DNA of 62,515 nucleotides, taken from NCBI RefSeq assembly GCF_011320075.1, contig NZ_JAANPA010000014.1, positions 1 to 62,515 of the forward strand. Reading direction: 5' to 3'. The translations under genes were made by a program, and so were the position numbers. Within the stretch, counting starts at the first letter, position 1, and each line of letters opens with the position of its first letter. Source of the DNA: Sphingosinicella sp. YJ22. Its GTDB lineage: Bacteria; Pseudomonadota; Alphaproteobacteria; Sphingomonadales; Sphingomonadaceae. This document shows, piece after piece, positions 45,318-54,809 of this stretch. The notes beneath the pieces were generated by a model, which was not told where the DNA came from, made no database searches, and saw nothing but the letters and a program-made list of their open reading frames with translations.

Positions 45318-45539
45318 GGCGATTTCTCCCTGCCTGCCGGGCGGCGCCGGTCGGCACCGGCGATCGGCGCGGTCGCCGGCGCGCGGCGCCCTCGATCGAG
45401 GCGCCGCCCCGTCCTGCCCGTCATCGGCGCGCTCGGCATTGACGACGGTCAGCGCGGCGCAAGCGCGGGACGGGCTATGCGTCGGGCGCAACTGGGACGG
45501 CCGCGGCGGTCGATGCGTGACGGGAAGAGAGGGCCAGAG

Positions 45540-46137
45540 ATGAGCAACTATGCAGCGCGCGGCCGGACACCGCCCCACGCCATCATGGGCGATGATCCGC
45601 CGTCGATCGTTCTGATCAAGGAAGAGCATCAGCTGTTCCGGGAGCTCTTCGACCGGGTCGAGGCCGCCGAAGGTGACGCGCTGATCGCGCTGGCCGGAGA
45701 GATCGGCGCCCGGCTCCTCATCCATATGAAGATCGAGGAGGACATCCTCTATCCGGCGCTGAAGGAGGCCATCGGTGTCGAGGAAGTGGACGAGGGCATC
45801 GTCGAGCATCAGGTGGCGGGGGCCCTCATCCTCGACATCGCCGGCATGACCGGCCGCGAGGAGTTGTTCAAATCGAAGGTCCACGTGCTGGGCGAAGAGA
45901 CTATGCACCACATCGACGAGGAGGATTCCAAGCTCTTCGAGCCACGCCAAGGAGGCATGGAAGCAGGGCAGGATCGATCTCGTGGGCCTCGGCCAGCAAC
46001 TGCGCGCGCGCCGCGAGGAGCTCTACGATCGCCTCGATTCCACGGGGCGTGACAGGGATCAACTCGAGATGGAAGTGCCCGTCGGCGACGATATCGAGGA
46101 ATTGCCCGCAAGCGTTTCTGAGCGAGCCGCCGACTAG
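45540..46137 (+). pseudogene. Hemerythrin-domain protein with C-terminal frameshift
   Basis: From ATG 45540 the frame encodes a complete hemerythrin four-helix domain with ligand residues His30, His62, Glu66, His90, His123/124 and Glu127. After Glu134 (45939-45941) the original frame gives a Pro/Arg-rich tail stopping at 46052 (170 residues total). The +1 frame instead continues with a well-formed helix (HAKEAWKQGRIDLVGLGQQLRARREELYDRLD) and acidic tail to TAG 46135-46137, in keeping with the upstream protein. One extra base in CC at 45942-45943 explains this. The O2/iron-binding domain is intact either way. It may be a real frameshift or a sequencing error. Confidence 0.8.
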
Positions 46138-46160
46138 CGTCTGTACTCACCTTTCCACGG

Positions 46161-46182
46161 CCACCCTTGTCGACGAGGGTGG
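46161..46182. terminator. Near-palindromic hairpin between hemerythrin gene and tRNA-Met
   Basis: CCACCCT-tGTCGACg-AGGGTGG is an almost perfect 22-bp inverted repeat, 24 bp past the hemerythrin stop and 3 bp past the 3' end of the opposing tRNA. It could end transcription in both directions; there is no T-run. Confidence 0.5.
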
Positions 46183-46185
46183 CAA

Positions 46186-46262
46186 TGGTAGCGGAGGAGG
46201 GACTTGAACCCCCGACACGCGGATTATGATTCCGCTGCTCTAACCAGCTGAGCTACTCCGCC
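46186..46262 (-). tRNA. tRNA-Met(CAT), elongator
   Basis: 77 nt including encoded CCA (46186-46188). Acceptor GGCGGAG/CTCCGCT, D arm GCTC...GAGC, anticodon stem GCGGA/TCCGC around loop ATCATAA (anticodon CAT), T loop TTCAAGT, discriminator A. The GGC-type acceptor and the anticodon arm without GGG/CCC runs exclude initiator tRNA. Confidence 0.93.
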
Positions 46263-46397
46263 CCGTTCGGCGAGCCGGCGCTATAGAAAGCGCCGCCCGG
46301 CCGGTCAACTGGCGAGAGCGCGTCACGAAATCAAGGCCGGAACCCGCCGCACCCCCTGTCGTTTCGGGAGGCACAGCTCAATCGGAGAACAGGGCAG

Positions 46398-46826
46398 ATG
46401 GACCTGCTGACGCCGCTCGAAACCTATTGCCGCCTGATCCTTCGCGCCCGCGAGATGGAAGCGCAGGTGCCGGCCGAGGATCCCGACGAGGATCCGGACA
46501 ATGTCGACGACACGTCGGACGACGACGAGGATCCGGCGCAGGTGCTGTCGGTGCTCAACGACGAAATGAACAGCGTCGAAGAGGAAATCGCAGCGGCGCT
46601 CGACGACCTTGCCGAGGACCAGCTCGCCGAGGTGCTGGCACTTGCCTGGGTCGGCGTCGGGACGTTCGATTCGACCGAATGGGAGGACGCCTGCGCCGAG
46701 GCCAACGACCTCGACGCCGACGAGCGGATCGACGAGCTGATGAACATGCCGACGCTGGCGGGCAATCTCGAGAGCGGCCTCGCCGCGTTCGATTACAGCT
46801 GCGACGACGTGGGGCAGCTGGACTAG
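46398..46826 (+). CDS. DUF3775 domain protein
   Basis: 142 residues, strongly acidic, with a run of Asp/Glu (residues ~27-50, DPDEDPDNVDDTSDDDEDP) that separates an N-terminal helix from the DUF3775 core (ELAEVLALAWVGVGTFDSTEWEDACAEA-type pattern). Cytoplasmic, function unknown. Its TAG stop shares CTAG (46823-46826) with the convergent phosphoesterase. Confidence 0.85.
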   Translation: MDLLTPLETYCRLILRAREMEAQVPAEDPDEDPDNVDDTSDDDEDPAQVLSVLNDEMNSVEEEIAAALDDLAEDQLAEVLALAWVGVGTFDSTEWEDACAEANDLDADERIDELMNMPTLAGNLESGLAAFDYSCDDVGQLD

Positions 46827-47326
46827 CCCCGGAACGGATAGGCCCTGACCGGCTCCCACGGGCCGTCCATGTAGCGCCACGACGCCAGTCCGCGGATGGC
46901 CAGCGGCTTCGGGAAGATTCCCGCCTGAAGCTCCTTCTGCAGCGCGATCGCGTCGCGTCGGACAACCTTGTTCTGGACGGTGACGTGCGGGCGCCACGGT
47001 GCCTGGTCCTGCGGCATCAGCAGGCCGCGAAACGCCTCGGCGAGATCGAGGCGGATGTCATCGAGCTCGTCGCTCGCGACACGGAAGGCGGTCCCCTCCC
47101 CCAGGTCCATGACGTCGACGATGCGCGCCCGCGGGGGCGCCGCGGCGGCAAGATGCCCGAGCCGCTGGCCGAGCTCGCGCTCGGTCGAGGGCGGCAGGTG
47201 ATGGAACAGGGTGAGGTGGACCGGGACCCGGTTGAGTTCGGCCGGATAATGGGCGCGGCGCAGGCCCTCGAGCCAGGCATGGTCGTCGATGCCGAAGGTC
47301 GCGGTGACGATGAGCGGGCCGCTCAA
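46823..47326 (-). CDS. 2H phosphoesterase (2'-5' RNA ligase family)
   Basis: 167 residues from TTG 47326, which overlaps the kup stop (TTGA). The two HxT/S catalytic motifs of the 2H superfamily are present: HLTLFHHL (HLT) and PHVTVQNK (HVT). Acts on RNA 2'-phosphates or cyclic phosphodiesters; the substrate is unclear. Coupled to kup translation. Confidence 0.9.
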   Translation of the reverse strand: MSGPLIVTATFGIDDHAWLEGLRRAHYPAELNRVPVHLTLFHHLPPSTERELGQRLGHLAAAAPPRARIVDVMDLGEGTAFRVASDELDDIRLDLAEAFRGLLMPQDQAPWRPHVTVQNKVVRRDAIALQKELQAGIFPKPLAIRGLASWRYMDGPWEPVRAYPFRG

Positions 47327-49260
47327 ATCTCCACCTGGCTGCCGAGCTCGACGACGCGGTTGGTGGGCAGCTTGAAGAATTGCATCGCGCTTTCTGCGTT
47401 GCGCAGCATCCAGGCGAACAGGCCCTCGCGCCACAGCGCCATGCCCGGCCGCGACGAGGCGATCAGGGTCTGGCGGGCGAGGAAGAAGCTGGTGTCCATC
47501 ATCTTGAACTGCGGCCCGCAGCTCTCGACCTTCGCCAGCGCCGCCGGAACATCTGTCTCCTCCATGAAGCCGTAACGCAGGATGAGGCGATAAAAGCCGC
47601 TGCCCAGCTCCTTGAGGTCGATCCTCTTCTCGGGATCGACGAAGGGCACGTCCTCGATCTTCACGGTGAGCAGCAACACGCGCTCGTGAAGCACCTTGTT
47701 GTGCTTGAGATTGTGCAGCAACGCGTGCGGGATGCCGTCCGGCGTGGTGGTCATGAACACGGCCGTGCCGGGGACGCGGGCGGCGCTCGCCGCGGCCGAC
47801 TTGATGAAGATCGACACCGGCATGGTGCCTTCGTTCATGCGCTCGATCATCAGCCGCCGGCCCTTCGCCCAGGTCGTCAGCATGGTGAAGACGACGAGGC
47901 CGACCAGCAGCGGGAACCAGCCGCCGGCGGGCACCTTGGTGAGGTTGGCGGTGAAATAGGCGATGTCGACGAGGAAGAAGAGCGCCAGCAGCGGCACCGC
48001 GAACCACGGCTTCCACTTCCACAGCGAGAAAAGGACGACGGTGAGCAGGCAGGTGTCGATGAACATCGCGCCGGTCACCGCGATGCCATAGGCGGCGGCG
48101 AGGTTGCTCGAGCTGCGGAAGAACAGGACGAGCAGGATCACCATCACCATCAGCGCCCAATTGACGATCGGGATGTAGATCTGACCGGCGGCCGAGGCGC
48201 TGGTGTGGAGGATCCTGAGGCGCGGGATGAAGCCGAGCTGCATCGCCTGCTGGGTCACCGAGAAGGCGCCGGAGATGACCGCCTGGCTGGCGATGATCGT
48301 CGCGAGCGTCGCGAGGATGACGAGCGGCAAGCGATAGGCCTCGGACGCGAGGAAGAAGAAGGGATTGCGGATCGTCTCGGCTGCGGCGGCGGCATCGAGC
48401 GACAGGATCATCGCCCCCTGCCCCATATAGTTGAGCATCAGCGCCGGCATGGCGAAGCACAGCCACGACAGGCCGATCGGCTTGCGGCCGAAATGGCCCA
48501 TGTCGGCGTAGAGCGCTTCGGCGCCGGTCACCGCAAGCACCACCGAGCCGAGCGCAAGGAAGGCGCGCCACTGGTCGGTGATGAAGAACTGGATCGCGTT
48601 CCAGGGATTGAGCGTGGCCAGGATGATGCTCGGGTCCTTGGCGATGTGGAAGATGCCGAGCGCCGCCAGCACCGCGAAATAGACCAGCATGATCGGGCCG
48701 AACAAAGCGCCCACCCTGGCCGTGCCGCGCGACTGGATGGCGAACAGCCCCACCAGGATCGCCACCGCGATCGGAATCACGAAGGGTTCGAAGGCGCTTT
48801 GAACCGTAGTCAGGCCCTCCACCGCCGACAGCACGGAGATGGCCGGCGTTATCATCGAATCGCCGTAGAAAAGCGCGCAGGCGAACACGCCGAGCAGGAC
48901 GATGCCCGATGTCTTCAACCGCATCGTCGCGCCCGAGCGCCGGCTGATCAGCGCCAGCAGCGCGAGGCTGCCGCCTTCCCCCTTGTTGTCGGCGCGCATG
49001 ATGATCGAGACATATTTGAACGACACCACGATCATCATCGACCAGAAGATCAGGCTGAGGACGCCGTGGATGTGAAGCGCGTCGGGAGCGAGCGGATGGT
49101 GGCCGGCGAAGGTCTCGCGGAAGGCGTAGATCGGGCTGGTGCCGATGTCGCCGAAGACGATGCCGATCGCCCCGATCGACAGCTTGAGAAGGCCGGAATC
49201 GGAGTGGTGGTGCCCGGCGGAATATTCCGCGGGCGCGGCAGGTGCGGCGCTGTCGCTCAT
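47323..49260 (-). CDS. kup: Low-affinity potassium transport protein Kup
   Basis: 645 residues from ATG 49260 (no strong ribosome site; the open frame continues upstream). About 12 TM helices with the Kup signatures [16 protein letters not shown] and a hydrophilic C-terminal domain (~residues 490-645). K+/H+ symporter of the inner membrane. A short His-rich N-terminus (GHHHSDSG) precedes TM1. Confidence 0.95.
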   Translation of the reverse strand: MSDSAAPAAPAEYSAGHHHSDSGLLKLSIGAIGIVFGDIGTSPIYAFRETFAGHHPLAPDALHIHGVLSLIFWSMMIVVSFKYVSIIMRADNKGEGGSLALLALISRRSGATMRLKTSGIVLLGVFACALFYGDSMITPAISVLSAVEGLTTVQSAFEPFVIPIAVAILVGLFAIQSRGTARVGALFGPIMLVYFAVLAALGIFHIAKDPSIILATLNPWNAIQFFITDQWRAFLALGSVVLAVTGAEALYADMGHFGRKPIGLSWLCFAMPALMLNYMGQGAMILSLDAAAAAETIRNPFFFLASEAYRLPLVILATLATIIASQAVISGAFSVTQQAMQLGFIPRLRILHTSASAAGQIYIPIVNWALMVMVILLVLFFRSSSNLAAAYGIAVTGAMFIDTCLLTVVLFSLWKWKPWFAVPLLALFFLVDIAYFTANLTKVPAGGWFPLLVGLVVFTMLTTWAKGRRLMIERMNEGTMPVSIFIKSAAASAARVPGTAVFMTTTPDGIPHALLHNLKHNKVLHERVLLLTVKIEDVPFVDPEKRIDLKELGSGFYRLILRYGFMEETDVPAALAKVESCGPQFKMMDTSFFLARQTLIASSRPGMALWREGLFAWMLRNAESAMQFFKLPTNRVVELGSQVEI

Positions 49261-49430
49261 CGAGGGGACGTGTCCAAACCTGCCTTCATCAAAAGCCGCC
49301 TCGGCCTGCCGAAGCGGGCGGCGCATTAACATTCCCTTATGGGGGGTGCAACAAGGGGCACAGGCGACAAGGCCGAAGTGCGTCGCTATAGGGCACCGCA
49401 ATTTCCACAGAATCAGCGGGAGCAACAACG

Positions 49431-50531
49431 ATGCGCGTCGGCGTGCCGAAGGAGATCAAGGTTCACGAATATCGGGTCGGCCTGACCCCGGCGTCGGTCG
49501 CCGAGCTGACCGCGGCGGGCCATGAGGTCGTCGTCGAGACCAATGCCGGGACCGGAATCGACTTCAGCGACCAGGATTATGTGAATGTCGGCGCGCGGAT
49601 CGTGGGGACCGCGGACGAGGTGTTCGCCCAGTCCGACATGATCGTGAAGGTGAAGGAGCCGCAGGCGGTCGAGATCGCCCGGCTCGAGGCGCGCCACACC
49701 CTGTTCACCTATCTCCATTTGGCGCCCGATCCCGATCAGGCGCACGGTCTGATCAAGTCGGGCGCGACCTGCATCGCCTATGAGACGGTGACGTCGCGCT
49801 CCGGCGTTCTGCCGCTCCTCAAGCCGATGAGCGAAGTCGCCGGCCGCATGTCGATCCAGGTCGCCGCCCATTATCTCGAGAAGGAGCAGGGCGGCCGCGG
49901 CGTTCTGCTCGGCGGCGTCCCCGGAGTCGCGCCGGCCAAGATCGCCATCCTCGGCGGCGGCGTGTCGGGCATCAACGCCGCGCAGATGGCGACCGGTCTT
50001 CGTGCCGACGTCACCATTTACGACATCAACAACGACCGCCTCGCCGAGCTCGACATGCATTTCGGCAGCCAGATCAAGACCGCCTACGCCTCCAAGGCCG
50101 CCATCGCCGACGCGGTGAAGCATGCCGAGGTGGTGATCGGCGCGGTGCTGATCCCCGGCGCGGCGGCGCCCAAGCTCGTCACCCGCGACATGCTCAAGAC
50201 CATGAAGCGCGGCTCGGTGCTGGTCGACATCTCGATCGACCAGGGCGGCTGCTTCGAGACCTCGCGCCCGACCACCCACAGCGACCCGGTCTACGAGATC
50301 GACGGAATCATCCATTATTGCGTGGCGAACATGCCGGGCGCGGTGGCGCGGACCTCGGCCTTCGCGCTCAACAACGCGACCCTGCCGTTCGTGCTTCGGC
50401 TTGCGAACATGGGCGCCGAGGCGGCGATGGCGGCCGACCCGCACCTCGCCGAGGGCCTCAACGTGTCGGGCGGCAAGATCCGCCACCAGGCCGTCGCCGA
50501 GGCGCTCGGCCTGCCCTACGAAGCGGCTTAA
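49431..50531 (+). CDS. ald: Alanine dehydrogenase
   Basis: 366 residues. AlaDH/PNT family: N-terminal [20 protein letters not shown], substrate residues in VKVKEPQ (Lys) and LFTYLHLA (His), NAD-binding [25 protein letters not shown] and the C-terminal [26 protein letters not shown]. Interconverts L-alanine and pyruvate with NAD+. Preceded by a purine-rich ribosome site. Confidence 0.97.
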   Translation: MRVGVPKEIKVHEYRVGLTPASVAELTAAGHEVVVETNAGTGIDFSDQDYVNVGARIVGTADEVFAQSDMIVKVKEPQAVEIARLEARHTLFTYLHLAPDPDQAHGLIKSGATCIAYETVTSRSGVLPLLKPMSEVAGRMSIQVAAHYLEKEQGGRGVLLGGVPGVAPAKIAILGGGVSGINAAQMATGLRADVTIYDINNDRLAELDMHFGSQIKTAYASKAAIADAVKHAEVVIGAVLIPGAAAPKLVTRDMLKTMKRGSVLVDISIDQGGCFETSRPTTHSDPVYEIDGIIHYCVANMPGAVARTSAFALNNATLPFVLRLANMGAEAAMAADPHLAEGLNVSGGKIRHQAVAEALGLPYEAA

Positions 50532-50541
50532 GCGCGCGGGG

Positions 50542-50654
50542 TCATTCCCGGCGAAGGCGGGAATCCATGAACACGGGGGTCGGAGTCATCGCTCCGGCCC
50601 CCGATTTCAATTCCAGACACGGGTTCGTGGGTCCCGACTTTCCGCCGGGATGAC
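50542..50654. repeat. Interspersed palindromic repeat (GTCATTCCCGGCG type)
   Basis: 113 bp between ald and ccmI. Outer arms GTCATTCCCGGCG and CGCCGGGATGAC; inner pairs GGCGAAGGCGGGAATCCAT with related sequence, and the CGGGGGTCGGAG...CTCCGGCCCCCG hairpin. This matches the widespread alphaproteobacterial element family with ATTCCCGCGAAGGCGGGAATCC cores. No direct repeats flank it. Confidence 0.75.
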
Positions 50655-50657
50655 GCT

Positions 50658-51326
50658 CTAGGGCGCGGGCGCCGGCGCGGGTGCCGCCGACGGCGGGATG
50701 CGTCCGGACGCCCGCGCCTGCGCGAGCGCGTCGAGCTGCTCCTGGATCGCGCCGCGCCAGTTGGCGCTGGGCGGGGCGGAGGCGAGAAGCTCGCGCCACA
50801 CCTGCTCGGCCTCGTCGAAGCGGCCGCCCTGGGCGAGGGCGATTCCGTAGAAGAAGCGCGGGCCGGGATGGTCGGGAGCGATCTGCAGGGCGCGGTCGAA
50901 GGCCAATTCGGCCGCCGGGGTCATCAACCCGCCCGCATGCTGGACCAGCGCGTTGCCGAGGCCGACCCACAGATCGGCATTGTCGGGCGTGCGGCGAAGC
51001 GCGTTCTGGATGATCTCGACGCCTTCCTTGGTGTTGCCGGTGCGCTGGTAGCTCTCCGCCAGGCTCAGCCAGTGGGCGGCGTTGTTGAACTGGCCCATCA
51101 GGTCCGGGCGCATCTCGGCGAAGGCGCTGTCGGGCAATTGCTGCGCCGGCGCGGGCGGGGCCTTGGGCGCTCCCGCCATGGTCGGTCGGCCCTGCCAGGC
51201 ATAGCCGGCGAGCGCGAGCAGCAGGGCCGCGCCGAGGAACTGCACGAGCCCCACGTCGCCGCGCATCCACCGCCACAGGCCGGCGGCGACCAGCACAGCG
51301 AGAACCAGCATGACGACCCAGCCCAT
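50658..51326 (-). CDS. ccmI: Cytochrome c biogenesis protein CcmI/CycH (TPR)
   Basis: 222 residues. Two N-terminal TM helices ([33 protein letters not shown]) then TPR repeats ([26 protein letters not shown] and following). It presents apocytochrome c to CcmF/CcmH. Starts within the ccmH stop (TGATG) and ends the ccm operon. Confidence 0.9.
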   Translation of the reverse strand: MGWVVMLVLAVLVAAGLWRWMRGDVGLVQFLGAALLLALAGYAWQGRPTMAGAPKAPPAPAQQLPDSAFAEMRPDLMGQFNNAAHWLSLAESYQRTGNTKEGVEIIQNALRRTPDNADLWVGLGNALVQHAGGLMTPAAELAFDRALQIAPDHPGPRFFYGIALAQGGRFDEAEQVWRELLASAPPSANWRGAIQEQLDALAQARASGRIPPSAAPAPAPAP

Positions 51327-51763
51327 CACGCCTTCTTCTTCCTCCGCTTGAACTGGCCGCGCATCAGGAACAGGCCGGCGCCGAGAAGGACGATCGGCGC
51401 GAACCACAAGGGCCAGGTCAGCGGCTCGACCGGCGGATCATAGGTCACCCAATTGCCGTAGCGCTGGATGAGCCAGGCGCGGATCTGCTGCGGGCTCTCG
51501 CCGGCGGCGATGCGTCGGCGGATGTTGTTGCGCATGTCGCCGGCCATGTCGGCGTCGCTGTCGGCGATCGACTGGCCCTGGCAGACGAGGCAGCGCACCT
51601 CGTGCATCAGCTCGCGCGCTGCCGCCTCCTGGCGCGGATCGGCGAGCTGCTTGTTGGCATATTCGGTCGGCGGAAGCAGCGAATCGGCGAGCGCCGGGCT
51701 GGCGGCCGCGAGGGCCAGCGCGATCATGAAGAGCCGGTCAGGACGGGACACGGGCGGCCTCAT
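51326..51763 (-). CDS. ccmH: Cytochrome c maturation protein CcmH
   Basis: 145 residues. Signal peptide, periplasmic RCLVCQG motif (Cys58/Cys61) and one C-terminal TM (WPLWFAPIVLLGAGLFLM). Reduces apocytochrome c CXXCH before heme ligation. Overlaps ccmG by 26 bp. Confidence 0.96.
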   Translation of the reverse strand: MRPPVSRPDRLFMIALALAAASPALADSLLPPTEYANKQLADPRQEAAARELMHEVRCLVCQGQSIADSDADMAGDMRNNIRRRIAAGESPQQIRAWLIQRYGNWVTYDPPVEPLTWPLWFAPIVLLGAGLFLMRGQFKRRKKKA

Positions 51764-52274
51764 ATTCCTGGATCAGCCGGGCCATGTCGGCGTCGGTGAT
51801 CGGGCCGATATGCTGGAAGCGGATGGTCCCGCTGCCGTCGATGACGAAGGTCTCGGGTACGCCCGACGAGCCGATCGACAGCTGCAGGCTGCTGTCGGCG
51901 TCCAGCGCGACGTTGCGATAGGGATCCCCCCAGCGGCTGAGGAACATCTGGATGTCCTGCGGCCGGTCGCGGATGGCGACCGCGTCGATCGGGATTCCGC
52001 GGCGCGCCATCGCCATCAACTGGGGCGCCTCGGCGATGCACGGCACGCACCAACTGGCGAAGATGTTGAGGATTCGCGGCTCGCCGGCATAATCGGCGCG
52101 GCTCACGGTCGCCCGGCCCGGCAAGGCCGCGGGCAGCACGAACGCCGGCAGCGGCTGGCCGACGAGGCGCGAATGGATGAGCCGGTCGGACGGCGAATAG
52201 AGGTTCCAGGCGGCGACGGCGCCGATCGCCAGGAAGACGACAAGCGGCACCCACAGGACGAGGCCCCGCTTCAT
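51738..52274 (-). CDS. ccmG: Thiol:disulfide interchange protein CcmG/DsbE
   Basis: 178 residues. N-terminal TM anchor and periplasmic thioredoxin fold with WCVPC (Cys76/Cys79) and GVPETFVID (cis-Pro). Start overlaps the ccmF stop (ATGA). Confidence 0.96.
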   Translation of the reverse strand: MKRGLVLWVPLVVFLAIGAVAAWNLYSPSDRLIHSRLVGQPLPAFVLPAALPGRATVSRADYAGEPRILNIFASWCVPCIAEAPQLMAMARRGIPIDAVAIRDRPQDIQMFLSRWGDPYRNVALDADSSLQLSIGSSGVPETFVIDGSGTIRFQHIGPITDADMARLIQEYEAARVPS

Positions 52275-54235
52275 GCCAGCGCCTCGCGGCCGGGCTCGAA
52301 CGCGGGAGTCGGCTCGGCTTCGTCCTGGCGCTTGGTGCGGCGCGCGCGGCGAAGGCGGCCGATCAGGGACAGGAAGCCGCCGAAGGCGACGAGGCCGCCG
52401 CCATACCAGATCAGGGTGACGGCGGGCTTCCACCACAGGCGCAGCTGCCAGCGCCCCTGCCCGTCAGGCTCGCCGATCACGGTGTAGAGCTGGCCGTCGA
52501 GGCGGGTTAGGATGGCGGCCTCGCTGGTCGGAGTCGGCGGCGAGCTGAACATGCGCGCCTGCGGGCGCAGCAGAAGCTCGCGGCCGTCGCCGCGGCGGAC
52601 GACGAGGCGCGCGGCGATCGCGGTCCAGTTCGGGCCGGCGACTGGCTCGACGCCTTCGAAGCGGATGGTCCACGGGCCGACGCTGGTCTGCTGGCCGACC
52701 CGGGCGGCGATCAGGGTCTCCTTGGTGAACGCGCTCTCAGCCGCCATGCCGGCCATGCTGACGGCGATTCCGAGATGGGCAATGACCATGCCCCAGGTGA
52801 TCAGCGGCGTGCGGCGCAGGTTGCGGCCCCACAAGGGCGCGAGGCTCGCCACCGCCACCGCCGGCGCGAGCGCGAGGCCGAGCAGCGGCAGAAGCCCGAT
52901 TCCGGGGGCGAGCAGGACGACGAGCAGAAGCGAGACGGCGGCGGCAAGGATCGGCACGGCCATGCGCTGGGCGAGCGCCTTCGCGCTGTCGCGGCGCCAG
53001 CGCAGCAGCGGCCCCGCCCCCATCAAGGCGACGAGGACGAGAGCGACCGGGCCGGCGGCCTTGTTGAAATAAGGCGGGCCGACCGACAGCTTCTCGCCGG
53101 TCACCGCCTCGACCCCGAGCGGATAGAGGGTTCCGACCATCACGATTCCGAGGATGATCGAGAGCAACAGGTTGTTGACGACCAGCATGCCCTCGCGGCT
53201 CACCGGATCGAATGCCGCGCCTTCCTTCACCGTGCCGACGCGGGCGCCGAACAAAGCGAGCGCGCCGCCGATATAGACGCACAGCAGCATCAGGATGAAG
53301 GCGCCGCGTTGCGGGTCGACCGCGAAGGCATGGACGCTCGTGAGGATTCCCGAGCGGACCAGGAAGGTGCCGATCATCGACATCGAGAAGGCGATCACCG
53401 CGAGCATCACCGTCCAGGCGCGAAGCCCGTCGCGGGTCGCGAGCACGGTGACGCTGTGGAGAAGAGCGGTGGCGGCGAGCCACGGCATCAGCGAGGCATT
53501 CTCGACCGGGTCCCAGAACCACCAGCCGCCCCAGCCCAATTCGTAATAAGCCCAGTAGCTGCCGGCGACGATGCCGAGCGTGAGGAAGATCCAGGCCGCG
53601 AGCACCCAGGGCCGCATCGCGCGGGCGAAAGCGGGACCGACGTCGCGGGTAACGAGCGCGCCGACCGCGAAGGAGAAGGCGACCGAGACGCCCACATAGC
53701 CGAAATAGAGGGTCGGCGGGTGGAAGGCGAGGCCGGGGTCCTGGAGCAAGGGGTTGAGGCCGTTCCCGTCCATGGGGATCGGGAAGATGCGAGTGAACGG
53801 ATTCGAGGCGAACAAGAGGAAGCCGTAGAAGCCGAGCGAGATGGTCGCCTGCGCCGCGAGAGTCGCGACATGGGTGTCCTGCCTCAGCTTGCGCTCGAAC
53901 AGGGCGACGCCGGCGCCGGCGACCGCGAGCACGGTCACCCACAAAAGCATCGAGCCTTCGTGATTCCCCCACGCGCCGGCCAATTTGTAGATCCACGGCT
54001 TGGCGGAGTGGCTGTTGGCGACGACGAGCTGGACCGACAGGTCGGTGCGCAGGAACAGACACAGCAGCATCACGAAGGAAAAGGCGGCGAGCGCGCCCTG
54101 CGCCACGGCGAGCGGGCGGACGAAGCGAAGCATCGCCTCCTGCCCCGGGCGCACCGACGCCCAGCCGAGGAACATCTGCAGCAGCGACAGCGAAGCCGCG
54201 AGCCACAATGCGGCGAGGCCGGCTTCGGCGATCAT
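52271..54235 (-). CDS. ccmF: Heme lyase CcmF
   Basis: 654 residues, ~15 TM helices, with the WWD-type loop GWGGWWFWDPVENASLMPW and periplasmic heme-handling His residues. Joins heme from CcmE to apocytochrome c with CcmH/CcmI. Overlaps ccmE by 4 bp. Confidence 0.97.
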   Translation of the reverse strand: MIAEAGLAALWLAASLSLLQMFLGWASVRPGQEAMLRFVRPLAVAQGALAAFSFVMLLCLFLRTDLSVQLVVANSHSAKPWIYKLAGAWGNHEGSMLLWVTVLAVAGAGVALFERKLRQDTHVATLAAQATISLGFYGFLLFASNPFTRIFPIPMDGNGLNPLLQDPGLAFHPPTLYFGYVGVSVAFSFAVGALVTRDVGPAFARAMRPWVLAAWIFLTLGIVAGSYWAYYELGWGGWWFWDPVENASLMPWLAATALLHSVTVLATRDGLRAWTVMLAVIAFSMSMIGTFLVRSGILTSVHAFAVDPQRGAFILMLLCVYIGGALALFGARVGTVKEGAAFDPVSREGMLVVNNLLLSIILGIVMVGTLYPLGVEAVTGEKLSVGPPYFNKAAGPVALVLVALMGAGPLLRWRRDSAKALAQRMAVPILAAAVSLLLVVLLAPGIGLLPLLGLALAPAVAVASLAPLWGRNLRRTPLITWGMVIAHLGIAVSMAGMAAESAFTKETLIAARVGQQTSVGPWTIRFEGVEPVAGPNWTAIAARLVVRRGDGRELLLRPQARMFSSPPTPTSEAAILTRLDGQLYTVIGEPDGQGRWQLRLWWKPAVTLIWYGGGLVAFGGFLSLIGRLRRARRTKRQDEAEPTPAFEPGREALA

Positions 54236-54684
54236 TCGATCGTCTCCGTCTTGTGGAGGCCGCGGTCGGACAGCTCGGGCGGCATGTAATTCTCGTCATG
54301 CTTGGCGAGGATCTCGCTGGCGACGAAGCGGCCGTCGGGCTGGAAGCGCCCTTCCGCGACCACTCCGGAGCCTTCGCGGAACAGATTGGGGACGATTCCG
54401 GTGAAGGTGACCGGGATGGTGTGCTCGGTCTCGTCGTGGACGATGAAGTCGATGGTCACTCCGTCGTCATGGCGGCGGAGCGAGCCTTCCTTGACCATGC
54501 CGCCGACCCGCACGGGGCGGTCGAGCGGGAGGCCGAGGCGCTGGACGTCGGCGGGCGCGTAGAAGAAGGCGGCCTGCTCGCGCATCGCCGACATGGCGAG
54601 CAGCACCGCGACGCCCAGGGCGATCACCGCCAAGCTGACGAGGATGAGCCGCTGGCTCTTGGGCTTCATGTCGCGCGCGCTCAT
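54232..54684 (-). CDS. ccmE: Heme chaperone CcmE
   Basis: 150 residues. One N-terminal TM, OB-fold, and C-terminal HDENY motif with the covalent heme-binding His129 and Tyr133. Overlaps ccmD by 4 bp. Confidence 0.97.
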   Translation of the reverse strand: MSARDMKPKSQRLILVSLAVIALGVAVLLAMSAMREQAAFFYAPADVQRLGLPLDRPVRVGGMVKEGSLRRHDDGVTIDFIVHDETEHTIPVTFTGIVPNLFREGSGVVAEGRFQPDGRFVASEILAKHDENYMPPELSDRGLHKTETIE

Positions 54685-54809
54685 TTTCGGCGAAGCTCCG
54701 CGGCCTCGCGCTCGGCCTTGCGCATGGCGAGATAGCTCGCGGCGAAGAGGCCGGCGACGCCGACGATGGCGACGGCATAGGCGCCGATCACGAACGGCCA
54801 GGGGTTCAT
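54681..54809 (-). CDS. ccmD: Heme exporter protein CcmD
   Basis: 42 residues. One TM (FVIGAYAVAIVGVAGLFAASYLAM) and a basic/acidic C-terminal tail (RKAEREAAELRRK). Bridges CcmC and CcmE. Start within the ccmC stop region. Confidence 0.93.
   Translation of the reverse strand: MNPWPFVIGAYAVAIVGVAGLFAASYLAMRKAEREAAELRRK

Noticed and set aside
44985-45539. Long N-terminal extension of the hemerythrin gene
   Set aside because: It overlaps the DUF2267 gene antisense and the divergent promoter region. The ATG at 45540 gives the normal family start.
52737-54299. 520-codon minus-strand frame overlapping ccmF
   Set aside because: Shadow of ccmF in another frame; Arg-rich with no hydrophobic pattern.
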